A DNA stretch of 8,480 nucleotides from Pseudomonadota bacterium (GCA_023423675.1 JAFAFD010000069.1:1-8480), one strand, 5' to 3'; positions 1 to 6,327 are shown, counted from the stretch's first letter. A program made the numbers and translations. Notes: generated by a model not told the origin, from the sequence alone.

Positions 1-575
1 CGCGAGATGTTCCATTCCTTGGCCATGTCCTCGCAGTGGTCGCCCATGCTCTTGCCGGTGCGCGGCTCGGCCACGCCGGGGAACTCGGGCTTGAGTTCGG
101 AGAGCTTGAAGCCGGCGGTCAGCGCACGGATCTTGTCGCCGGTGCTCTTGGCCCGGTTGGCCGCCAGCAGGCGCGCACGCAGCTTCTTGCCGTACACGAT
201 CGGCACGTCGGAGGTGGTGTCCGAGCCGCCGCCGATGCCCGATTCGATCTGCCCCAGGGCGATCTTGTTGGCCACGGTGATGATGCTGTCCAGCGAGGTG
301 CCGCAGGCGCGCTGCAGGGTGATGCCCGGGGTCAACGGCGACAGGCCCGAGGACAGCGTGGCTTCACGGCCCAGGTTCCAATCGCTGGAATGCTTGATGA
401 CCGCGCCCATCGCCACTTCGCCGAGCTGCTGGCCATGCAGGCCGAAGCGTTCGACCAGCGCACCCAGTGTCCGCACCGACATGCCGAGGTTGCCGACATC
501 CGAATACGCGGTGTTCTGGCGGCAGAACGGAATGCGGACGCCACCGAGGATGGCGACGGGACGAGCGTTGGGCAT
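1..575 (-). CDS. FadI-like thiolase (acetyl-CoA acyltransferase), N-terminal part
   Basis: Thiolases cleave 3-ketoacyl-CoA with CoA, or condense acyl-CoA units, in fatty-acid oxidation or acetoacetyl-CoA metabolism in the cytoplasm. The visible 191 codons begin MPNARPVAILGGVRIPF. They contain the nucleophilic-cysteine motif QRACGTSLD (Cys91, codon at 303-305), then GGGSDTTSDVP (about 115-125) and a loop region ending in GKSMGDHCEDMAKEW. The order and spacing resemble E. coli FadI (RACATS, GGADSSS, MGDTAEQMAK) more closely than FadA or AtoB; this comparison is from memory. The gene runs off the left edge, so the second half, with the catalytic His and second Cys, is not visible. An in-frame ATG five codons upstream (588-590) would give the N-terminus MPGISMPNA. 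Neither start has a good Shine-Dalgarno sequence, so the exact start is uncertain. The gene is divergent from the hypothetical gene at 684. The thiolase identity is very likely; the substrate range is not determined. Confidence 0.9.
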   Translation of the reverse strand, partial: MPNARPVAILGGVRIPFCRQNTAYSDVGNLGMSVRTLGALVERFGLHGQQLGEVAMGAVIKHSSDWNLGREATLSSGLSPLTPGITLQRACGTSLDSIITVANKIALGQIESGIGGGSDTTSDVPIVYGKKLRARLLAANRAKSTGDKIRALTAGFKLSELKPEFPGVAEPRTGKSMGDHCEDMAKEWNIS

Positions 576-644
576 GGAGATACCTGGCATGGATGAGGGT
601 GTCTGCAACATGGCCTGCACGACGGAGCAGGCATAATGGAGCCA

Positions 645-673
645 AGTGTAGCTGCCGCCCTGTGATGGGCCAA
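645..673 (-). promoter_or_regulatory. Candidate sigma-70 promoter for the thiolase gene
   Basis: Read on the minus strand, TTGGCC (673-668) and TACACT (650-645) are separated by exactly 17 bp. This gives a predicted transcript start near 638 and a leader of about 50-60 nt before the thiolase start. The match is moderate at both boxes and was found by eye. On the other strand, CATAAT at 632-637 could be a -10 for the divergent gene, but it has no convincing -35. Confidence 0.35.
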
Positions 674-683
674 CCGTGGAACC

Positions 684-1571
684 ATGAGCAAACCCGACCC
701 CGCGATGAATGCCCTTGGCGTGCTGGCCCTGGAACTGGCCAACGGCGAAATCCCCCGCCAGGCGGTGCTCAGCGCCGACCAGGCCGGTGAACTGGCCGAC
801 CGTATCGGCCGTGACCTGGCCAAGCTGGTGCCGCAGGTGGCCGAGCTGGACCTGGTGTTCGCCGCCGCCCATTTCGACCCCGCTGAAATCCTGCGCCCGG
901 GCTGGCCGATCCACCGCCGCCTGGAAGAACTGCAGATGCGTGCCCCCGGCCGCAGCCAGGGCCCGCGCCTGCTGGCCTTCGGTGCCGGCGCCGATGGTGA
1001 AGTGCCGCTGCCGTTCCAGGCCGATGCGACCCTGGTGGGAGGTGGCCTGCGCGTGGTGCCCTTCCTGCTGACCGGCAGCGACGTGGCCACCACTACGGCC
1101 GTGGCCGATGCGCTGGAAGACGTGCTGCTGGCCAATGGCATGGCGCATGCCGATACGGCGTTGATGGCGCAGAACAGCTTCGGTGCCCGCATCGAGCACG
1201 CGCGCTACTTCACCGTGAACGACCTGGCCGCGATGATGTCGATGCAGTACGACAACCAGGGCTTGGCCGCGCTGTGGCCGCTGATCGAGACCGCGATCAT
1301 GGCCCCGGGCCAGGACGAGTGGCTGGAAAGTGCACCCGAGCCGCTGCTGCGCTATACGCAGGGCGAGGCGCGCATGGCGCTGTTCGATCCGGCCGGCTGG
1401 TGCGCGTACTACAACCACAGCAAGGGCGACTGCGACCGCCTGCAGGGCATCTACGAGCAGTTCCTGATGCGCCAGCGGCAGATGGCCGCGGTGCTGGAAG
1501 CGCACGGCGTGCCGGTGCTGTTCGTGCATTGCGAGGCCGGGCAGGACGCGCGCGAGCTGCTGGCGCGCTGA
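684..1571 (+). CDS. Conserved-looking protein of unknown function, 295 aa
   Basis: I do not recognise a named family. The product is a 295-residue soluble protein with no signal peptide or membrane segment. The N-terminal third is helical and acidic (ELANGEIPRQAV, ADRIGRDLAKLV). The middle is mixed alpha/beta with a hydrophobic stretch, GLRVVPFLLTG (121-131). The C-terminal third holds all three cysteines: Cys240 and Cys250 flank His245 in WCAYYNHSKGDC, and His282-Cys283 lie in VLFVHCEAGQD. That arrangement could form a metal or redox site, but this is inference only. Codon usage and third-position GC match the neighbours, which supports a real gene. ATG684 is preceded only by a weak GTGGA; ATG705 (Met8) is an alternative start. 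The gene is followed by a SMAG repeat and then by a terminator facing the opposite way. The neighbouring thiolase is divergent and gives no firm functional hint. Confidence 0.8.
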   Translation: MSKPDPAMNALGVLALELANGEIPRQAVLSADQAGELADRIGRDLAKLVPQVAELDLVFAAAHFDPAEILRPGWPIHRRLEELQMRAPGRSQGPRLLAFGAGADGEVPLPFQADATLVGGGLRVVPFLLTGSDVATTTAVADALEDVLLANGMAHADTALMAQNSFGARIEHARYFTVNDLAAMMSMQYDNQGLAALWPLIETAIMAPGQDEWLESAPEPLLRYTQGEARMALFDPAGWCAYYNHSKGDCDRLQGIYEQFLMRQRQMAAVLEAHGVPVLFVHCEAGQDARELLAR

Positions 1572-1595
1572 TCCACAACGCCCGTGCGGGTGGTT

Positions 1596-1660
1596 GTAGA
1601 GCCGAGCAGATGCTTGGCTCAGACCGCCTGCAGAGCAGCCGAGCATGGGCTCGGCTCTAC
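1596..1660. repeat. SMAG (GTAG-type REP) inverted dimer
   Basis: Two short palindromic units face each other. The outer 12-bp arms are perfect inverted repeats: GTAGAGCCGAGC at 1596-1607 and GCTCGGCTCTAC at 1649-1660. Each unit also folds on its own. The first is GAGCCGAGC-AGAT-GCTTGGCTC (1599-1620, one G-T pair). The second is AGCCGAGC-ATGG-GCTCGGCT (1637-1656). The GTAG signature and the hairpin architecture match the abundant SMAG family of Stenotrophomonas maltophilia. Such units are thought to be mobilised by RAYT transposases, none of which is encoded in this window. The dimer lies between two genes transcribed toward each other. Confidence 0.85.
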
Positions 1661-1680
1661 AGTTGCGATGCGATCCAATG

Positions 1681-1703
1681 AAAAACGCCGGCTTTCGCCG
1701 ACG
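1681..1703 (-). terminator. Intrinsic terminator downstream of the two sodC genes
   Basis: On the minus strand, CGTCGGC (1703-1697), a GAAA tetraloop (1696-1693) and GCCGGCG (1692-1686) form a 7-bp GC-rich stem with one T-G pair. It is followed directly by TTTTT (1685-1681). It starts 14 bp after the stop codon of the second sodC. It is the only convincing rho-independent terminator in the ntrB-ntrC-sodC-sodC block. Confidence 0.85.
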
Positions 1704-1717
1704 TCCTTCGTTCTGCC

Positions 1718-2350
1718 TTACGGGGCCTTCTGGATGACCGCGCAGGCCAGGCGCGCGCCGGCGTCGCCGGTCGGCTGGGTCTTGTAGTCGTCCGCATCGG
1801 CGTGGACGATCAGGCCGCGGCCGATGATGTCGAAGTCATCACCCTTGCCGATGTTGACGTTGCTTGAGACCGGGCCGTCGATGGTGGCCACGCCCTTGTC
1901 GTCGGCCTTGATGTTGGGCATGTCGCCGCCGTGGTGCGGATCGGCCGAGACGTTGCCGTGATCCTGCTTGCCCGGGTTGAAGTGGCCGCCGGCGCTCATG
2001 CCGTCCGGCGCGCTGCAGTCGCCCTTCTCGTGGATGTGGAAGCCGTGCTCGCTGCCCGGCTTCAGGCCGGTGATCTGGCCGGTCACATGCACCTTGCCGT
2101 CGACGACCTTGAAGGTGACGCTGCCCTTGGTCTCGTTGCCCTGGGTCGGTGCCAGTTCGGCGCTGGCCGTGGCATCGGTAACCGGAGCGGCGTCGGTAGC
2201 CGGGGCAGCGGCCGGATCAGCCGGTGCTGCCGAACCTTCGGCCGGGGTGGTGGCCGGGGCTTCGGCTTCCGGGGCTGCCGGCTGCTGGTTGCAGGCCGCC
2301 AGGCCCAGGGCGGCGATGGCCGCGAACAGCGAGGTATGGATCAGACGCAT
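1718..2350 (-). CDS. sodC: Cu/Zn superoxide dismutase, periplasmic lipoprotein, with long Ala/Pro linker
   Basis: The enzyme dismutates superoxide to hydrogen peroxide and oxygen in the periplasm. The 210-aa product starts with a lipoprotein signal ending in LAAC (Cys20), with Asn at +2. An Ala/Pro/Thr/Glu-rich linker of about 50 residues (21-70) separates the anchor from the SodC fold. Probable Cu ligands are His105, His107 (GFHIH) and His183 (IVHADADD). His123 (GGHFNP) bridges. His131, His140 and Asp143 (HHGGD) should bind Zn. Cys112 (KGDC) and Cys203 (RLAC) should form the conserved disulfide. Arg200 corresponds to the active-site arginine. All key residues are present. AAGGAG lies 6 nt before ATG2350, so the start is well supported. 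The gene is 31 bp downstream of a paralogous sodC on the same strand and ends at the terminator near 1681-1703, so the two are almost certainly co-transcribed. Confidence 0.95.
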   Translation of the reverse strand: MRLIHTSLFAAIAALGLAACNQQPAAPEAEAPATTPAEGSAAPADPAAAPATDAAPVTDATASAELAPTQGNETKGSVTFKVVDGKVHVTGQITGLKPGSEHGFHIHEKGDCSAPDGMSAGGHFNPGKQDHGNVSADPHHGGDMPNIKADDKGVATIDGPVSSNVNIGKGDDFDIIGRGLIVHADADDYKTQPTGDAGARLACAVIQKAP

Positions 2351-2381
2351 GGAACTCTCCTTGGAATGATGCCCGTGGCGA

Positions 2382-2951
2382 TCAGCGGGTAACCCGGATC
2401 ACACCGCAGGCGATGCGAACGCCGGCATTGCCGGCGGGCTGGCTGCGATAGTCATCGGCGTTGGCATGCACGACCAGTGCACGTCCGGCGATATCGGTGG
2501 CGGCGCCTCCCCCAAGGGTAACGCCCTTCAGGTGCACATCGACATTCGCGCGGCCCTGGGCATCAGCGTGCAGGTTGTCGATGTCGCCCAGGTGATGCTT
2601 GCCGCTGCCGGCGCGACCATGCGCGCTGCCAGCGGGGTTGAAGTGGTTGCCGGCACTGCTGGCATCCACCGCGCTGCAGTCACCGCGTTCGTGGATATGG
2701 AAACCCGCCTGCTGCATCGGCTGCAGGCCACCGACCAGGCCGGTCAGGTGCACGCCACCGCTTTCGGTCTTCAGCACCAGGCGGCCACTGACGATGCTGG
2801 CCGAGGCCGGCGCCAGGTTGGCTTCGGCCAGCTGGGCCACGGGCGTGGTGACCACCGGCGGCGGCGTGGGCTGCGGCTTCTGCGGCGCGCTGCCACAGGC
2901 AGACAGCAGCACGGCGACGGACAGCGGCACGATGGCAAATGACAGGCGCAT
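2382..2951 (-). CDS. sodC: Cu/Zn superoxide dismutase, periplasmic lipoprotein, paralogue with short linker
   Basis: This is a second Cu/Zn superoxide dismutase, 189 aa from the chosen start. The lipoprotein signal MRLSFAIVPLSVAVLLSAC has Cys19 as the lipidated residue and Gly at +2. A Pro-rich linker (22-40) leads into the fold. Predicted Cu ligands are His85, His87 (GFHIH) and His162 (VVHANADD). His103 (GNHFNP) bridges, and His111, His120 and Asp123 (HHLGD) bind Zn. Cys92 and Cys182 should form the disulfide, and Arg179 is the active-site arginine. An upstream in-frame start would add 12 residues ahead of the signal peptide. It is rejected because AAGGAG sits 7 nt before ATG2951. The gene precedes the other sodC by 31 bp and follows ntrC by 94 bp on the same strand with no visible terminator. 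The two sodC products differ in linker and metal-loop sequence, so this is not a recent duplication. Confidence 0.94.
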   Translation of the reverse strand: MRLSFAIVPLSVAVLLSACGSAPQKPQPTPPPVVTTPVAQLAEANLAPASASIVSGRLVLKTESGGVHLTGLVGGLQPMQQAGFHIHERGDCSAVDASSAGNHFNPAGSAHGRAGSGKHHLGDIDNLHADAQGRANVDVHLKGVTLGGGAATDIAGRALVVHANADDYRSQPAGNAGVRIACGVIRVTR

Positions 2952-2958
2952 CAGGAAA

Positions 2959-2964
2959 CTCCTT
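2959..2964 (-). promoter_or_regulatory. Ribosome binding site that fixes the upstream sodC start
   Basis: AAGGAG (minus strand) lies 7 nt before the ATG at 2951-2949. It selects this methionine over the in-frame start 12 codons upstream and places the signal peptide at the exact N-terminus. Confidence 0.85.
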
Positions 2965-3045
2965 GCAGGGAACACTACGGACGGCATCGTCCATGGCGGA
3001 TCAACAGTTCGGCAAGCGGGCGCGAGGACCGCGTGCAGGGGGCGT

Positions 3046-4494
3046 TCAATGGCCCCCGCGGCGGCGGCCGGCGCCCAGTTTGCGGGTCAGCGTGTTACGG
3101 CCAAGGCCGAGCCGTGCGGCGGCTTCGGCGCGGCGGCCATGGGTGATCTGCAGCGCGGCTTCCAGCAGGGCGTGGTCCACGCGCTCGCGCACCTGCGCGT
3201 GCAGGCCTTCGGTGCCTTCGGCCAGCTGCCGCCGCGCCCATTCAGACAGCAGCGTTTCCCACTGGCCCGGATCAGCACCCGCGCTGCTGCCGCGACGGCT
3301 GCGGCTGCGGTTCAACGCGGTATCGACGTCGGCCACGCCGATGGTGTCGGCGGCGGCGAGTGCGGCCATGCGCCAGCAGACGTTCTCCAGTTCGCGCACG
3401 TTGCCCGGCCAGTCGTGCTCGCGCAGCGCCTGCAGGGCCGCGGCGGTGAGCCGCTTCGGCGGCGTGTCCAGCTTGTGCGCGGCGGCGGCCAGGAAGGTGG
3501 TGGCCAGCTGCGCGATGTCCTCGCGGCGGTCGCGCAGCGGCGGCAGCTGCAGGCGCACCACATCGAGGCGATGCAGCAGGTCGGCACGGAATTTCCCCTG
3601 CGCGACCAGCCCTTCCAGGTCCTGGTGGGTGGCAGCGACCACGCGCACATCGACATGGATCAGCTCGCGGCCACCGACGCGGAAGAATTCGCCCTGGGCC
3701 AGCACGCGCAGCAGGCGGGTCTGCAGCGGCAGCGGCATGTCGCCGTTTTCATCGAGGAACAGCGTGCCGCCGTTGGCCTGCTCGAAGCGGCCGATGTGGC
3801 GGCGCTGCGCACCGGTGAACGCGCCGGCCTCGTGGCCGAACAGTTCGCTTTCCAGCAGTTCGGCGGGGATGGCGGCGGTATTGAGCGCAACGAACGGGCC
3901 CTGCGCACGCGGTGATTCGCGGTGCAGGGCGTTGGCCACCAGTTCCTTGCCGGTGCCGGTTTCGCCGGTGATGAGCACCGCCAGCGGTGCCTGCGCCAGC
4001 CGGCCGATGGCGCGGAACAGCGCGCGCATCGGTGGCGTGTCACCCACCAGCTGTGGTGGCTGGTCGCTGGGCGTTTCGGCCACCGGGGCGGGCGCGGCCA
4101 GTGCTGGTGCCACGGCGGGCAGCACGCGCTGGGCCAGCGCCACCGCGTCGTCGAGGTCGAAGGGCTTGGACAGGAACTCGTGCGCGCCACCGCGGAACGC
4201 GCCCGCCGTGCTGGCCACATCGGTGTAGGCCGACATCACCACCACCGGCAGCTGCGGCAGCGCAGCCTTCAGCTTGTCCAGCAGCACCAGGCCATCGTCG
4301 CCGGGCATGCGCACATCGGTGAACAGCAGGGCAGGCGCCGGGCCTTCGTTCAAGGCCTGCAACGCGGGCGCGGCGCTGTCGAAATCGACGACCTGGTAGC
4401 CGGCCTCGCGCAGCGCGGTGCACAGCACGAAGCGCACGGCGCGGTCATCGTCGACCACCCAGATGCGCTGCGCGGCGGTAGGGGAATCAGACAT
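3046..4494 (-). CDS. ntrC: NtrC nitrogen-regulation response regulator, sigma-54 activator
   Basis: NtrC, phosphorylated by NtrB under nitrogen limitation, activates sigma-54 promoters of nitrogen-assimilation genes. The 482-aa product has the three expected modules. The receiver (about 9-125) has an acidic pocket at Asp15-Asp16, phosphoacceptor Asp60 (LFTDVRMPG), Ser88 and Lys110 (LSKPF). The AAA+ domain (about 150-390) has Walker A GETGTGKE (177-184), the sigma-54 contact loop GAFTGA (224-229), a Walker B segment, FRADLLHRL (302-310) and GNVREL (364-369). The C-terminal Fis-type helix-turn-helix (about 436-476) includes [16 protein letters not shown]. Walker B reads [10 protein letters not shown] instead of the near-universal LFLDEIGDMP, with Asn250 where Ile is expected. 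ATG4494 is chosen because GAGGAGG lies 9 nt upstream and the receiver begins directly after it. It overlaps the ntrB stop by 8 bp, indicating translational coupling. Length is close to E. coli NtrC (469 aa). Confidence 0.96.
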   Translation of the reverse strand: MSDSPTAAQRIWVVDDDRAVRFVLCTALREAGYQVVDFDSAAPALQALNEGPAPALLFTDVRMPGDDGLVLLDKLKAALPQLPVVVMSAYTDVASTAGAFRGGAHEFLSKPFDLDDAVALAQRVLPAVAPALAAPAPVAETPSDQPPQLVGDTPPMRALFRAIGRLAQAPLAVLITGETGTGKELVANALHRESPRAQGPFVALNTAAIPAELLESELFGHEAGAFTGAQRRHIGRFEQANGGTLFLDENGDMPLPLQTRLLRVLAQGEFFRVGGRELIHVDVRVVAATHQDLEGLVAQGKFRADLLHRLDVVRLQLPPLRDRREDIAQLATTFLAAAAHKLDTPPKRLTAAALQALREHDWPGNVRELENVCWRMAALAAADTIGVADVDTALNRSRSRRGSSAGADPGQWETLLSEWARRQLAEGTEGLHAQVRERVDHALLEAALQITHGRRAEAAARLGLGRNTLTRKLGAGRRRGGH

Positions 4495-5548
4495 CGCGCG
4501 GGGCCTCCTCGGCCGGGGCGGCGCCGTTGCCGATCGGCAGCAGCAGGGTGAACACGGTATGTCCCGGCCGCGAGCGGTAGGTGAGCGTGCCGCGGTGTTC
4601 GCGCGCCACCTGCTGGGCCAGCGCCAGGCCCAGGCCGGTGCCTTCGGCGCGGCCACTGACCAGCGGCAGGAACAGGTGCTCGGCCAGTTCCTCGGGTACG
4701 CCGCGGCCGTCATCGGCGATTTCCAGGCGCAGGGCCAGGGTGTGCAGCTGCTCGGCGATGCGCACGCCATGCTCCACGCGCGTGCGCAGGGTGATGACCC
4801 CGGCGCCGGCCTGGATGGCATTGCGCACCAGGTTCCATACCGCCTGGGTGAGGCGGTCGGCATCGCCATCGAGTTCGGGAATGCTGGGGTCGTAGTCGCG
4901 TTGCAGGCGCACGGCCCAGCCAGCCTCGCTCTCGGCCAGCCGCAGCACGCGTTCCAGCGAGGCGTGGATGTTCAGCGGCGCATGCGGCGCGGCCGGGGCC
5001 GGCGACAGCAGCTGGTCGAGGAGGCCGTTGAGGCGTTCGATCTCCGAACCGATCAGCTCGATCAGCTCGCGCTCGCTGGCATCGCGCTGGGCGGCACGGC
5101 GGGCCAGCAGCTGCGCCGCGCCCTTCAGGCCGGCCAGCGGATTGCGCAGCTCGTGGGCCAGGCCCTTCAGCGCGGCACTGAGCGCGCTGGGCAGGGCCTG
5201 GGTCGGGTCCAGGCCCGGGAATTCGTCGACCGGATGCGCTTCCAGCAGCCAGCCACCATCGTCGCGGCGGCTCATCCAGCCCTCGGCGAAGCGCGCGCCC
5301 TCACCCGGCAGGGCCAGCGCCAGGCGGTTCAGGCGCAGGCTGTCGCGCTCGTCACGGGCAAGGAAATGGGCCAGCGCCTCGCCCTGCACTTCCAGCGCGG
5401 CCAGCGGCTGGCCGATCAGGCGGCGGACGCTGACGCCCAGCCAGCGGGCGAAGGCGGGATTGCAGCCGATGATGCGGCCATCGGCCCCGGCCCAGGCCAG
5501 CGGCGTGCCGAGGGCATCGAGGGACGGCGGGGGTGCGGGGTCGGACAT
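4487..5548 (-). CDS. ntrB: NtrB nitrogen-regulation sensor histidine kinase/phosphatase
   Basis: NtrB (GlnL) is a cytoplasmic kinase. In its family it is controlled by the PII protein and phosphorylates or dephosphorylates NtrC according to nitrogen status. The 353-aa product has no membrane segment, as expected. An N-terminal PAS-like domain (about 10-110, GRIIGCNPAFARWLG) precedes the H-box LAHELRNPLAGLKGA with phospho-acceptor His132. The ATPase domain shows an N-box (NLVRNAIQA, 239-247), a G1 box (DDGRGVP, 279-285) and a G2 box (GTGLGLAL, 303-310). E. coli GlnL is 349 aa, so this is full length. ATG5548 is preferred over an in-frame TTG six codons upstream, but neither has a Shine-Dalgarno sequence, because an NtrC-like dyad occupies the 17 bp before the ATG. 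The gene is divergent from higBA. No glnA, glnB or amtB is adjacent in this window. Confidence 0.95.
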   Translation of the reverse strand: MSDPAPPPSLDALGTPLAWAGADGRIIGCNPAFARWLGVSVRRLIGQPLAALEVQGEALAHFLARDERDSLRLNRLALALPGEGARFAEGWMSRRDDGGWLLEAHPVDEFPGLDPTQALPSALSAALKGLAHELRNPLAGLKGAAQLLARRAAQRDASERELIELIGSEIERLNGLLDQLLSPAPAAPHAPLNIHASLERVLRLAESEAGWAVRLQRDYDPSIPELDGDADRLTQAVWNLVRNAIQAGAGVITLRTRVEHGVRIAEQLHTLALRLEIADDGRGVPEELAEHLFLPLVSGRAEGTGLGLALAQQVAREHRGTLTYRSRPGHTVFTLLLPIGNGAAPAEEAPRDV

Positions 5549-5565
5549 TGCACCAATGTAGTGCA
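5549..5565. promoter_or_regulatory. Putative NtrC-binding site abutting the ntrB start codon
   Basis: The 17-bp dyad TGCACC-AATGT-AGTGCA matches the enteric NtrC consensus TGCACC-N5-GGTGCA at 11 of 12 fixed positions. It ends one base before the ntrB ATG (5548-5546). The match is read directly; binding and the direction of regulation (repression of ntrBC is likely at this position) are inferred. Confidence 0.7.
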
Positions 5566-5636
5566 AAACGGGGGGCGGGCATCAGATCACTTCGTATGCG
5601 TCACCGGACGTCGTGCCTGGGAATTACCTGTCAGGC

Positions 5637-5665
5637 TTGCTGATCGGATACTAACGCCTTACGAT
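5637..5665 (+). promoter_or_regulatory. Candidate sigma-70 promoter of higBA
   Basis: TTGCTG (5637-5642) and TACGAT (5660-5665) are separated by 17 bp. They predict a start near 5672 and a leader of only about 16 nt before the toxin ATG at 5688. The -10 lies inside the nested palindrome at 5652-5682, as expected for an autorepressed toxin-antitoxin promoter. Confidence 0.6.
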
Positions 5666-5682
5666 ACTATCGACAATCGTTA
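5652..5682. promoter_or_regulatory. Nested palindrome, probable HigA operator
   Basis: The core CGATA-C-TATCG (5662-5672) is a perfect dyad centred on 5667. Outer arms TAACG (5652-5656) and CGTTA (5678-5682) are also perfect and share the same centre. In total 11 of 15 symmetric positions pair. It covers the predicted -10 of the higBA promoter, so binding by the antitoxin HTH protein would repress transcription. Confidence 0.7.
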
Positions 5683-5687
5683 CTACC

Positions 5688-5969
5688 ATGCCGATCCAGT
5701 CGTTCGCCTGCAAACGCACGCAGGCGCTGTTCGATGGCCAACGCGTGCCGAGGTGGCGCCACATCGAAGCCGCTGCCCTGCGCAAGCTGGCGATGCTCAA
5801 CGTTGCGGCCGATCTGCGGGATCTGCGCATACCTCCGGCCAATCGCTTGGAGCCGTTGCACGGAAACCGGTGCGGCCAGTACAGCATCCGCATCAATGAT
5901 CAGTTCCGATTGTGCTTCGTCTGGACCCGAGAAGGCCCCGCCGAAGTCGAAATTGTCGATTACCACTGA
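5688..5969 (+). CDS. higB: HigB/GraT-type toxin of a type II toxin-antitoxin pair
   Basis: The 93-aa basic protein belongs to the HigB-like branch of the RelE/ParE toxin fold, whose members act on ribosome-associated mRNA. The sequence carries the family pattern from end to end: QSFACKRTQALF near the N-terminus, ALRKLAMLNVAADLRDLR (30-47), then NRLEPLHGNRCGQYSIRIN, DQFRLCFVW and a C-terminal VEIVDYH. This is close to Pseudomonas putida GraT as I remember it. Full length suggests an intact toxin. ATG5688 gives the standard N-terminus, although no Shine-Dalgarno sequence is visible before it and the predicted leader is very short. The antitoxin gene follows after 13 bp, giving the toxin-first order typical of higBA. 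The family assignment is strong; mRNA cleavage by this protein is inferred. Confidence 0.93.
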   Translation: MPIQSFACKRTQALFDGQRVPRWRHIEAAALRKLAMLNVAADLRDLRIPPANRLEPLHGNRCGQYSIRINDQFRLCFVWTREGPAEVEIVDYH

Positions 5970-5982
5970 AGGAGCCGCGCGC

Positions 5983-6279
5983 ATGCGAACCGTTTCCTAC
6001 CCCGCTCCCGGCGAGATCCTGCTGCATGAGTTTCTGGAGCCGCTGGGCATCACCCAGTACCGCTTGGCCAAAGCGATCGGCGTGTCACAGCGCCGGATCG
6101 GCGAGATTGTTACCGGCCAGCGCGCCGTGACTGCAGATACCGGACTGCGGCTGTCCCGCTACTTCGGCGCGTCCGACAAGTTCTGGATCGGGCTGCAGGC
6201 GGATTTCGACGCGGCGATGACGAAGGAGAAGCTGGCGGAGGTTCTGGCGCGGATCGAGCCTTACAACGCGGTGGCATGA
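5983..6279 (+). CDS. higA: HigA-type antitoxin with HTH domain
   Basis: The 98-aa product is an XRE-family DNA-binding antitoxin. It has the HigA N-terminal signature PGEILLHEFLEPLGITQYRLAKAIGVS, where helix-turn-helix residues run about 22-52 (QYRLAKAIGVSQRRIGEIVTG). A helical tail follows (LRLSRYFGASDKFWIGLQADFD). In this family the protein neutralises HigB and represses its own promoter. The strong AAGGAG at 5969-5974 overlaps the higB stop codon and lies 8 nt before ATG5983, so translation is probably coupled and antitoxin synthesis favoured. The reading frame is open further upstream through higB, but that extension has no family similarity and is rejected. The gene converges on the receptor gene, with a hairpin between the two stop codons. 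Confidence 0.93.
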   Translation: MRTVSYPAPGEILLHEFLEPLGITQYRLAKAIGVSQRRIGEIVTGQRAVTADTGLRLSRYFGASDKFWIGLQADFDAAMTKEKLAEVLARIEPYNAVA

Positions 6280-6287
6280 ACCTGTCC

Positions 6288-6327
6288 GGGGTCAGAGCCC
6301 TTTCCTGGCGGAAAGGGATCCGACCCC
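6288..6327. terminator. Long interrupted hairpin between convergent stop codons
   Basis: Two 18-nt arms pair at 16 positions. GGGGTC plus CCCTTTCC is on the left, GGAAAGGG plus GACCCC on the right, and the loop is TGGC (6306-6309). It begins 8 bp after the higA stop and ends 7 bp before the receptor stop, so it could block transcription from both sides. There is no T-tract on either strand, so it is not a classic intrinsic terminator. From memory, similar GGGGTC...GACCCC hairpins recur in intergenic DNA of Stenotrophomonas and Xanthomonas, so this may be a dispersed repeat used as a terminator. Confidence 0.6.

Noticed and set aside
332..1192. 286-codon open frame on the minus strand overlapping the thiolase and unknown gene
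   Set aside because: It reads the thiolase region out of frame. The true thiolase frame, with RACGTS, runs to the window edge without a stop.
2952..3045. Terminator or sodC promoter in the gap between ntrC and sodC
   Set aside because: Only 4-5 bp stems without T-tracts and hexamers with poor spacing were found. No site for an oxidative-stress regulator could be recognised by eye.
2599..3915. 438-codon open frame on the plus strand across sodC and ntrC
   Set aside because: It is antisense to well-supported genes and arises from high GC content; it has no family signature or ribosome binding site.
4495..4869. Long N-terminal extension of ntrC
   Set aside because: It overlaps ntrB in another frame and is Arg/Pro-rich; the receiver domain begins just after ATG4494, which has its own GAGGAGG.
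5601..5618. Possible sigma-54 promoter for ntrB (minus strand, GGCACGACGTCCGG)
   Set aside because: The -24 half resembles GGCAC, but the -12 half lacks the required GC at the right spacing.
4418..5899. 493-codon open frame on the plus strand across ntrB and part of higB
   Set aside because: It is antisense to ntrB, and its end reads out of frame through higB; Gln/Arg/Ala-rich shadow composition.
5734..5982. Upstream extension of higA into higB
   Set aside because: The extra residues have no HigA similarity, while ATG5983 has a strong AAGGAG and gives the family-standard N-terminus.
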